A DNA stretch of 10,076 bases from Candidatus Woykebacteria bacterium RBG_13_40_15 (GTDB taxonomy: Bacteria; Patescibacteria; Microgenomatia; Woykebacterales; RBG-16-39-9b). This document shows positions 4,554 through 10,076 of the stretch, piece after piece. The stretch is from positions 1 to 10,076 of the forward strand of contig MHCP01000027.1 in NCBI GenBank assembly GCA_001816655.1, given 5' to 3'. Under the pieces are notes generated by a model, which worked only from the letters and a program-made list of their open reading frames with translations, was not told the origin of the DNA and searched no databases. How positions within the stretch are numbered: position 1 is the stretch's first letter; each line of letters starts with the position of its first letter. The position numbers and the translations under genes were made by a program.

Positions 4554-4807
4554 CAAAACCAAAACTACAATTAATGAATTTCCAAAGCCAAGGTTTTGAG
4601 AAAACATGGACAGCAACAATAGAAAAACTGCCAATATTTTGTAAATCATGCGAGGATGAATTATGGGATCATGTATTTTGGTGTAATAAAAATGAGGAAT
4701 TTTATTGTGATAAATGTAGTTTAATCCATGACCATATTTTAAATAAATTAACATCTAGGTTCATTAAAATAAATGAATACAGAATTAAACTTGAGAGGAT
4801 AAATTAA
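4550..4807 (+). CDS. 85-aa B-box-like zinc-finger protein
   Basis: ATG 4550 overlaps the upstream TGA. The zinc ligands are arranged C31-x2-C34-x6-H41-x3-C45-x7-C53-x2-C56-x3-H60-x-H62, enough for two zinc ions in a cross-brace. This recalls eukaryotic B-box/TRIM-type fingers, although the spacing is not a strict match. The N-terminal 30 residues and the C-terminal basic helix (LTSRFIKINEYRIKLERIN) flank the finger. A protein- or nucleic-acid-binding role is likely; no enzymatic residues are seen. It is AT-rich like its upstream neighbour. Confidence 0.65.
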   Translation: MTKPKLQLMNFQSQGFEKTWTATIEKLPIFCKSCEDELWDHVFWCNKNEEFYCDKCSLIHDHILNKLTSRFIKINEYRIKLERIN

Positions 4808-4986
4808 TGGAATATAAAGACTATTGCCAAACTTGCGGGAAGGAATTAATAGAGGGATTGAACATAAAGAAGGAGTGGCACATACCTCTATGCGTGAACT
4901 GTCGGGAGATTGTGATGTCCTATCAAATAAAGAAGGAACAGATAGACAAAATAATGAGGGCTAGGGCGATAAAACTCAATGATTAA
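4807..4986 (+). CDS. 59-aa zinc-ribbon protein
   Basis: ATG 4807 overlaps the TAA of the B-box-like gene. The knuckles C7-Q-T-C10-G-K-E and C29-V-N-C32-R are separated by 18 residues, a textbook zinc ribbon. They are followed by a basic helix (YQIKKEQIDKIMRARAIKL) that could contact DNA or RNA. It is the third zinc-binding product in a row and closes this operon. It resembles the 47-aa ribbon at 2869 in layout but not closely in sequence. Confidence 0.65.
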   Translation: MEYKDYCQTCGKELIEGLNIKKEWHIPLCVNCREIVMSYQIKKEQIDKIMRARAIKLND

Positions 4987-5014
4987 CACGGGTGATAATA
5001 CTTAATGATTAACA
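4978..5014 (+). repeat. 11-bp direct repeat AATGATTAACA
   Basis: Two exact copies (4978-4988 and 5004-5014) start 26 bp apart, with an imperfect third (GATTGCTAACA, 5030-5040) 26 bp further on. The first overlaps the end of the 59-aa gene and the last abuts the TATA box of the 78-aa gene. The regular helical-turn spacing suggests cooperative operator sites or iterons. Confidence 0.5.
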
Positions 5015-5040
5015 TTAATATTTAATATTGATTGCTAACA

Positions 5041-5048
5041 TTATATAT
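5041..5048 (+). promoter_or_regulatory. TATA box of the 78-aa gene
   Basis: TTATATAT(AT) centred about 23-25 bp before ATG 5068, consistent with a leaderless or near-leaderless start. It lies in a strongly AT-rich 50-bp stretch directly after the direct repeats. Confidence 0.6.
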
Positions 5049-5067
5049 ATACACTAAGGTTATCTAA

Positions 5068-5304
5068 ATGCTGATAGAACTAGAGGAACAAGTTTTAGCG
5101 AACCTTATAGAGAAAAAAACAATAAAGCGGAAGGACAAGTACCGAACAATCTTTTTTCTAGCGAAAAAGGTAGAGACCAAGCACGGGATAAGGGGATATA
5201 GCCTATTGGATTCGGCGATAGGAATCCTCACCAATTACAGGGATAAGCTGAATGGGAAGGAGATTGAATGGCTAGAAAAATACATCAAGAAGGAAAGTTC
5301 ATAA
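5068..5304 (+). CDS. 78-aa hypothetical protein
   Basis: Starts at ATG 5068 directly behind its promoter. It is a soluble, Lys/Glu-rich and probably all-helical protein (MLIELEEQVLANLIEKKTIKRKDKYRTI and so on) ending EWLEKYIKKESS. The basic helix KKTIKRKDKY could touch nucleic acid, but there is no recognisable motif. Its 3' end overlaps the next gene by 37 bp if that gene starts at 5268. The repeated upstream sites suggest tight transcriptional control of this pair. Confidence 0.6.
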   Translation: MLIELEEQVLANLIEKKTIKRKDKYRTIFFLAKKVETKHGIRGYSLLDSAIGILTNYRDKLNGKEIEWLEKYIKKESS

Positions 5305-5558
5305 GGGAAAAGATGATACCCAAGGGCATAAGAATCCTAGCCATAGGGCTATTCATAATAGGGACTTACATCTGGGGGATTGGATTTCATAACATAGACA
5401 TAAGTTGGAACATGAAAAGGAACGCAATCGACATGGGATTCGGCTATCCGGCTACGCCAACGGACATCTATTCGAGAGGTATAAACCAAATGCAAATGTC
5501 CTACTACCTATTTTTCATAGCCTTTTTATTCTTCTCAATGAGTTATACAAACATATAA
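5268..5558 (+). CDS. 96-aa two-helix membrane protein
   Basis: The start at ATG 5268 is preferred because AAGGAGAT lies five bases upstream, a strong ribosome-binding site. An alternative ATG at 5313 would avoid the 37-bp overlap and begin just before the first helix. The membrane segments are about residues 20-40 (GIRILAIGLFIIGTYIWGIGF) and 76-93 (QMSYYLFFIAFLFFSMSY). Between them is an external or lumenal loop of about 35 residues. The N-terminus is basic, suggesting it stays in the cytoplasm. Function unknown; an envelope or egress role is only a guess. Confidence 0.65.
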   Translation: MARKIHQEGKFIREKMIPKGIRILAIGLFIIGTYIWGIGFHNIDISWNMKRNAIDMGFGYPATPTDIYSRGINQMQMSYYLFFIAFLFFSMSYTNI

Positions 5559-5569
5559 ATATTTTTATA
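5554..5569 (+). promoter_or_regulatory. Promoter of the surface-protein operon (two overlapping TATA candidates)
   Basis: TATAAATA (5554-5561) would start transcription near 5583, leaving an 8-9-base leader. TTTTTATA (5562-5569) is centred 26.5 bp before ATG 5592 and would give a leaderless message. The first is the better box by sequence, the second by distance. The stop codon of the upstream gene lies inside this promoter. Confidence 0.55.
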
Positions 5570-5591
5570 TTCTGAAAAGGCAAATGGAATC

Positions 5592-7301
5592 ATGCGGTTA
5601 ATCGTAAGTCTAACTATCCTCAGCGTGGCATTATTAATTCCTACGGTATTATCTTTTTCGCCGGATGCCAACACTTCTTTCTATGTCCCATTCAATGATT
5701 GTATCGGTAGCGTAGTGGATGAATCTATCCATGCGGGGCATGGGACGGCTACCGGAACGCCGACATGGCTAACATATCCCTATTGTATTGATGGATGTTG
5801 CCTATCTTTGGATGGGACGAATGACGCTGTAACATTTCTGGAATCAACCAACCCATTATTAGACCAGACGGGGGCTATCACAATAGCCTATTGGTTAAGG
5901 GACATGGAAAACGGAACGACGGAAGGGGCATATCCTAGGGTGATCATGGGGAAGGACAATGCATTTGATGCAGACAGACCTAATTATATGACGGCGATAA
6001 CAAATAGCCAAGAAACAAGATACCAATATAGGACGGGAACAACCTTAAGGTCGATAGACGGGAATATGGGCAACAATAATCTATGGCAATGCGTGGTCGT
6101 GACCAAGAACTCAACTGCGGGGACTATATATATTGACGGCAATATGGTAGCAAGTATGGCATTAGCGGGTTATGGGAACGCAAACAACAACCCGCTTTAT
6201 ATAGGATTCAACGGGACTACACAATACACCAAAATGATTATAGACGAACTAGTCATAGAGAACATTTCACAAAACCAAACATGGGTAAACTCATTTTGCA
6301 ATGCCACATTCACTAGCTGTGATGCAAAATGCACATCATGGATATCGCAAAACAACTGCACCAATGGATTCCAACTTTATACAAGGAGTTGCTTGGATGA
6401 AGGATTGGTTTGCGAAACGGAAACATATAATGCCACAAATTACTGTGCGAATATACTCAATGAAACGATAGGCATCTATACCCAAGGGACAGAATCCTAT
6501 TCCAACTCAAGCTATTGCGAAAGCGGATGGGCTACTAGCGGGACAGCCGAGTGTTATTTTTCCCCTATAAGAGTGCCTAGCGGTTGCACCAACATAGAGT
6601 CGACAGTATCAACGGGGGCAAACTTAAGGATGGGGTGGGGGCTTTGGGAAAACAGGGGAAACATGACCACAAATGCCTGTGTACCTAGCACGGATTGCGA
6701 CATCAAGGAGGTGGATTGTTTCGCCGATAATGAGACGGGGGCGACAAGGAATTACTCATCATATTCAAGCGGGGACTTGGTGACGGCGAAGGCACAACTC
6801 AACATACCGATTTCGTGCATGGACACCACATACTTCGGGAGGGGCATATATGAGTATCAGGTCGTGGGGACTCTGGATATGAATTGCGACAAACTATGCA
6901 CTAACGGATGGCTATGCATGGATGAACTCAATAGCGGGTATAAGCAAATATCATGCGGGATAACGAATGTAACGCCATGTTCGAATGGGTGCAACAAGGC
7001 TACGGGGCTATGCAACGGGACGGACTTGGGGGGAAGTGTAGGAGAAGGCAACCGTGCATTAGGGGCTTTCGCTAGAGTGTTCAATCCCACACCATCATAC
7101 AAACTGATGTATGCCCTATTCGTTTCGGGAATCGTGACCGTGATAGGCGGGGCAGTAAGCAAATGGAAAAACTTAATATTGCCCATGCTGTTCTTCTCAG
7201 GAGGATGGGTATTCTTCACATTCATATCATGGATTCCGGCAATATTCACAATCATAATCATAGCGGGAGTTGGGGTAGCCTTCTACCTATCAAACAAATA
7301 A
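5592..7301 (+). CDS. 569-aa LamG-domain surface protein, membrane-anchored (putative spike)
   Basis: A secretory signal (residues 1-22, ending VLSFS) is followed by a LamG/concanavalin-A-like jelly-roll (about 25-235). LamG marks are LSLDGTNDAVTF, ITIAYWLRD, GTIYIDGNMV, LYIGFNGTT and MIIDELVIEN. A Cys-rich region (about 236-475) follows, with many cysteines and a thrombospondin-like CTNGFQLYTRSC. Three C-terminal hydrophobic segments (about 503-521, 525-545, 547-566) anchor it. N-x-S/T sequons are abundant, so heavy N-glycosylation outside the cell is likely. LamG domains bind glycans or proteins, which suits host recognition by a virion spike. It opens the operon that also holds a second LamG protein. 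A host-derived surface adhesin is the alternative origin. Confidence 0.8.
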   Translation: MRLIVSLTILSVALLIPTVLSFSPDANTSFYVPFNDCIGSVVDESIHAGHGTATGTPTWLTYPYCIDGCCLSLDGTNDAVTFLESTNPLLDQTGAITIAYWLRDMENGTTEGAYPRVIMGKDNAFDADRPNYMTAITNSQETRYQYRTGTTLRSIDGNMGNNNLWQCVVVTKNSTAGTIYIDGNMVASMALAGYGNANNNPLYIGFNGTTQYTKMIIDELVIENISQNQTWVNSFCNATFTSCDAKCTSWISQNNCTNGFQLYTRSCLDEGLVCETETYNATNYCANILNETIGIYTQGTESYSNSSYCESGWATSGTAECYFSPIRVPSGCTNIESTVSTGANLRMGWGLWENRGNMTTNACVPSTDCDIKEVDCFADNETGATRNYSSYSSGDLVTAKAQLNIPISCMDTTYFGRGIYEYQVVGTLDMNCDKLCTNGWLCMDELNSGYKQISCGITNVTPCSNGCNKATGLCNGTDLGGSVGEGNRALGAFARVFNPTPSYKLMYALFVSGIVTVIGGAVSKWKNLILPMLFFSGGWVFFTFISWIPAIFTIIIIAGVGVAFYLSNK

Positions 7302-7311
7302 TGCTTATGCC

Positions 7312-7383
7312 ATGCGGAAAAAGGAAAAAGAAAAGGAAATGAGAGGGGCGAGAAAGAAAAAGTACAAGGTGAAAAGGCATTGA
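7312..7383 (+). CDS. 23-aa very basic micro-ORF (tentative)
   Basis: The 98-bp gap between the first LamG gene and the 102-aa gene holds a frame ATG 7312 to TGA 7381-7383. It encodes a peptide dominated by Lys and Arg (MRKKEKEKEMRGARKKKYK and a few more residues). Archaeal spindle-shaped viruses are known to carry very small basic DNA-binding virion proteins (VP2-like), which makes it worth noting. There is no clear ribosome-binding site, and an A/G-rich spacer would yield such a peptide by composition alone. Another 13-aa frame starts at 7301. Confidence 0.25.
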   Translation: MRKKEKEKEMRGARKKKYKVKRH

Positions 7384-7399
7384 TTAGTGGTGGCTATGC

Positions 7400-7708
7400 A
7401 TGACGGGAACAATAAGCGAAATCGTAATCCTCCTAGCGGTAGCCTTCGGGCTTAACTATATGCTTCTATCATTCGCCCAATTGGGGATAGGAATACAATG
7501 CCCCAATTTGCAATCTACCTACGGGACGATAAACGAAACCTATGAAGTCGGCAACACAACCTACACACAACGATTCGGCTATCGTGACATAGTGAACTTG
7601 GCGATAGGGAGATGTGCGGGGTTGCCGATAAGTCTGGTGATACTTCTTGAGTTGCCCTTACTTGTCGGTTTGTTCTACATATTGAGGATGTTCATAGGTG
7701 CTACATGA
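7400..7708 (+). CDS. 102-aa two-helix membrane protein with glycosylated loop
   Basis: ATG 7400 has GTGGTGG about 8 bases upstream. The protein has a hydrophobic N-terminal segment (about 6-31, no clear cleavage site) and a second one (about 76-98). Between them is a polar loop with two cysteines (C34, C72) that could form a disulfide and with NET and NTT sequons. The loop should therefore lie outside the cell or virion. The TGA overlaps the start of the second LamG protein (ATGA), so the two are likely made together and may form an envelope complex. The two-helix plan also makes it a second candidate for a capsid or envelope structural protein. Confidence 0.65.
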   Translation: MTGTISEIVILLAVAFGLNYMLLSFAQLGIGIQCPNLQSTYGTINETYEVGNTTYTQRFGYRDIVNLAIGRCAGLPISLVILLELPLLVGLFYILRMFIGAT

Positions 7709-9942
7709 TGCCAAAAAAAGGTCGATTCCATAAGGCAATCTTGGTAGCTTTGCCTACCCTCATATTCATTCTAGCCTCTCAGAATGTGGCTTATGCCGAA
7801 TGGTGGAACACATCATGGGACAAATGCCGGAACATAACCTTAACGGAAGGCGGACTTTTGGACAGAACTTATGAGCCAATAGAATTAAACATCACGGGGC
7901 TTACAATCAGCAATGCAATAAATGAGATAAGAATTGTGAATACCTATTGCAACAATGACGGCAATGAATTGCCCGTACAAGTGTTGGCTACCAACAATAT
8001 TGATTGGGCTAAAGTAATATTCCTAGCAAATACAACCCTATCGGGAAGCACAACCTATTCCATCTATTACAACAATAGCGGGGCTTCCATACCGGACTAT
8101 TCGGCAACGCAGACGGGCATGAACATCAGGGATATAGGGGGAATACCCGCAACGATAGAAGTTAACATAACTAATGCAATACCATTCGGATTTCAGATAA
8201 ACGGCAATGCTGGATATCATGGGGAAAAGCTTTTCTATGTGAACGGGACTAGATTTGATACCACAAACAGTTTTGATGATGCCTTCTCGCTTTTCTCAAC
8301 GCCACATATAGTGAGGAACGGGACTACATACAACATCTATGACAATGACGCTACGGATAACTACCTCAACAACTCGAATACCACCTATCCTATCAAGCAG
8401 ACAGTAGGAAAGAAGATGCTAAATCCCGACAGTTCGAATGTGGATTTGTATTTCGATTGGTCATGTTATAACAAGAATGATTGGTATAAAAGGGAAGTAA
8501 CTTATAGAACGATAAGTGCCTATCAGGTGAGGGGCAATATGTGGGACTTATACACTGATACAACTTTAGATAGATTCCATGCCAAGAACGGGACGGGATG
8601 GTTTAATATAAGCGTGAATTCTGCCCAAGACATAATAAGGAATAGCGACAATATGACTATGGCGATAGACGAAGGGCTTAACAAGACCTCATGCATAGTA
8701 AGATATAATGTTGATGGGACATTCTCCAAGCAGGACAGCAACGAATGGGATTCGTGGAGAATTACGACTCTAATAAATCATACCATCAACTCAAGCAACC
8801 CATTCACATATACCGAATGGCATTACATCTATGCTTATGCCAATGACAGCGAGAAGTTCCAGAAGTGCGAGGACTTGCAAAAACAAATATTCAATCCTCT
8901 ATCAACGGCATTAGGTGGAGAACTCACCCAAGAGGAAACCACAACAACAACGACAAGCACGACCACCACAACCACGACAAGCACGACCACGATAGAAACG
9001 ACCACACAGACGACGGAATTCTGCATTCCACAACTGGATGCATGGTATCATTTCAACGAGAACAACGGGACTAGCATAGAGGACAGTAGCGGGAACGAGA
9101 GGGATGGCATAACCGTGAACAACCCTACTTGGGTTACGGGGAAAATCAACAACGCCCTAAGCTTTGACGAAACACAGAACCAATCAGCCTATTTTGAGAA
9201 CGTGCTTAATTTCGAGAGGACACAACCATTCAGCATAGAGTTCTGGATAAACACCACGACCAATGTTACGGACATCATGGGTAGGTTAGCGGATGGCAAG
9301 GTGATTGCATTAGTGAAAGAGGATAATGTGTTGATATTCATAATAGCCAACAATATCGGGGAGAATGAAACGGGAGATGGTATTGTAAAGGCTACCCTCC
9401 ATGAGATAGGAGATGGGATATACCACCATATCGCTATAACTTATGACGGTTCAAGTGATGCAAATGGTATTAGTTTCTATATCGATGGGACTGAAATATC
9501 CGGCGTAGTCGTAATGAACAACCTCACCCAATCGATATTGAATGATGGGGAATTCAGGATTGGGGGGATAGATATAGCGGATGCCGATTACCTCAATGGG
9601 ACGATTGACGAATTGGCGATATATGAATTTGAAATGACGGGGGAACAGGTATCGGCTAGGTACAATTCCGGCTCAGGGACGGAAGAGATGTTCTCGATAT
9701 GCCCGCCTTCCACCATAATAAAGTATATCTGCGATGGGGAATACCTTATCAAGAATACGACCTACGGGGACATAAGCTATTACAACTATACCTATTGCGA
9801 ATACAACTGCACGGAAACCATATTGGGGACTAGATGCAACTACTCGCCAAGCGTGAACACAGCAACGATATTCATCCTCTTCATTGGGGGATTGGGTTTC
9901 GTGGTCGGGGGGATAAGGCTCATAAGGGGGTTGGGAATATGA
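7705..9942 (+). CDS. 745-aa DUF2341-LamG surface protein with Thr-rich linker (putative spike)
   Basis: Starts at ATG 7705 (ATGA overlap) or at the in-frame ATG 7708, preceded by AGGTG. The signal peptide is residues 1-31 (cleavage near AYA-EWW). A DUF2341-like beta domain starts with WWNTSWDKCRNITLT and continues through EIRIVNTY and TTYSIYYNNSG (about 33-125). A further beta-rich region runs to about 395. A Thr/Ser linker (about 411-437, a likely O-glycosylated stalk) follows, then a LamG domain (about 445-655; ALSFD, FSIEFWI, ISFYIDGTEI, GTIDELAIYEFEM). A short Cys-containing segment and one membrane helix (about 719-741) close the protein. Many N-glycosylation sequons are present. The layout fits a stalked, membrane-anchored receptor-binding protein; enzymatic residues are not seen. 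Confidence 0.8.
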   Translation: MMPKKGRFHKAILVALPTLIFILASQNVAYAEWWNTSWDKCRNITLTEGGLLDRTYEPIELNITGLTISNAINEIRIVNTYCNNDGNELPVQVLATNNIDWAKVIFLANTTLSGSTTYSIYYNNSGASIPDYSATQTGMNIRDIGGIPATIEVNITNAIPFGFQINGNAGYHGEKLFYVNGTRFDTTNSFDDAFSLFSTPHIVRNGTTYNIYDNDATDNYLNNSNTTYPIKQTVGKKMLNPDSSNVDLYFDWSCYNKNDWYKREVTYRTISAYQVRGNMWDLYTDTTLDRFHAKNGTGWFNISVNSAQDIIRNSDNMTMAIDEGLNKTSCIVRYNVDGTFSKQDSNEWDSWRITTLINHTINSSNPFTYTEWHYIYAYANDSEKFQKCEDLQKQIFNPLSTALGGELTQEETTTTTTSTTTTTTTSTTTIETTTQTTEFCIPQLDAWYHFNENNGTSIEDSSGNERDGITVNNPTWVTGKINNALSFDETQNQSAYFENVLNFERTQPFSIEFWINTTTNVTDIMGRLADGKVIALVKEDNVLIFIIANNIGENETGDGIVKATLHEIGDGIYHHIAITYDGSSDANGISFYIDGTEISGVVVMNNLTQSILNDGEFRIGGIDIADADYLNGTIDELAIYEFEMTGEQVSARYNSGSGTEEMFSICPPSTIIKYICDGEYLIKNTTYGDISYYNYTYCEYNCTETILGTRCNYSPSVNTATIFILFIGGLGFVVGGIRLIRGLGI
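8950..8990 (+). repeat. Two 17-bp in-frame repeats coding the Thr/Ser linker
   Basis: ACGACAAGCACGACCAC occurs at 8950-8966 and again at 8974-8990, a 24-bp period equal to eight codons. It lies within a longer ACN-rich tract (about 8938-9015). Repeats of this kind expand and contract by slippage or recombination without breaking the frame, changing stalk length. Confidence 0.65.
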
Positions 9943-10076
9943 AGGGTATGTTCATAATAATAATCATGCTCTCATTCGGGCTATTCATAAGCACATTCTT
10001 ATTGGGATTGCCGGACTCGATAGGGATTAGCCTTAAGACTCTTACTTGGTCGCTGTTCCTATTGACTATATCAGTA
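9939..10076 (+). CDS. 5' part of junction-spanning 56-aa two-helix membrane protein
   Basis: ATG 9939 overlaps the TGA of the DUF2341-LamG gene (ATGA). The 46 codons seen here run off the window end. The last 93 bases are the same as 1-93, where the frame continues to the TGA at 124-126. This end carries the N-terminal helix (MFIIIIMLSFGLFISTFLLG) and most of the second helix (TLTWSLFLLTISV). It is translationally coupled to the spike protein, so it may be its membrane partner. Confidence 0.7.
   Translation, partial: MKGMFIIIIMLSFGLFISTFLLGLPDSIGISLKTLTWSLFLLTISV
9984..10076 (+). repeat. 93-bp terminal repeat identical to 1-93 (circular overlap)
   Basis: The last 93 bases match the first 93 exactly and in the same orientation. 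The gene across the junction stays in frame and gains a sensible C-terminus, so the simplest reading is a circular molecule of 9,983 bp assembled with an overlap. A linear genome with direct terminal repeats, or a circularly permuted packaged genome, would look the same in sequence. Confidence 0.85.

Noticed and set aside
4470..4754. 94-codon hydrophobic frame on the minus strand
   Set aside because: It is antisense to two zinc-finger genes whose Cys/His spacing and ATGA overlaps are much better evidence; it has no promoter or terminator of its own.
6857..7261. 134-codon open frame on the minus strand
   Set aside because: It lies fully antisense to the C-terminal part of the first LamG protein, has no promoter or ribosome site, and its sequence mirrors the hydrophobic helices of the sense gene.
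8835..9074. Val-rich minus-strand frame and His/Asp-rich plus-strand frame over the Thr linker
   Set aside because: Both are shadows of the ACN repeat tract read in other frames; low-complexity composition explains them entirely.

Overview
The window looks like one complete circular archaeal genetic element, most likely a small virus, read slightly more than once around. Bases 1-93 are identical to 9984-10076, and one small gene (9939 to the end, continued at 1-126) reads without a break across that junction. The unit genome is therefore about 9,983 bp. Archaeal origin is indicated by TATA boxes centred 25-27 bp upstream of start codons (leaderless transcripts), TTTAAATG/TATAAATA box sequences, T-run terminators, and surface proteins with DUF2341-like and LamG domains, many N-glycosylation sequons and a Thr/Ser linker. 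The host cannot be named; the Cys-rich, Thr-linked LamG proteins recall uncultivated (for example DPANN) archaea, but that is only an impression.

Layout, read around the circle. (1) 393-677: strong promoter, an 84-aa protein with two membrane segments (the best candidate major capsid protein, resembling VP1/VP3-type proteins of spindle-shaped viruses), then a bidirectional terminator. (2) 756-1290: a divergent control region with a 54-aa possible repressor on the minus strand and a 55-aa helix-turn-helix protein on the plus strand. Four copies of an ACAACTGT site lie around the two core promoters, and a nested hairpin sits between them. (3) 1123-3846: a tightly packed rightward operon of small membrane, soluble and zinc-finger proteins ending in a P-loop ATPase. 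Several of these genes are under 60 codons. (4) 3847-4156: the largest non-coding gap, with a stem-loop and paired G-runs. (5) 4157-4986: an AT-rich operon of a 99-aa protein and three successive zinc-binding microproteins. (6) 5068-5558: two small genes behind a promoter with direct repeats. (7) 5592 through the junction to 383: the surface-protein operon, with two large LamG proteins, small two-helix membrane proteins and a winged-helix-like protein.

Inferred working picture: the divergent region is a regulatory switch. The 1123-3846 operon supplies regulators, membrane factors and a motor ATPase (packaging or replication). The 5592-383 operon supplies the envelope or host-recognition proteins, followed by the capsid-like gene on its own promoter. 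I recognise no replicase, Rep nickase, polymerase, integrase or lysis gene, so replication either depends on the host or uses an unrecognised protein here. Only one gene (758-920 region) is on the minus strand.
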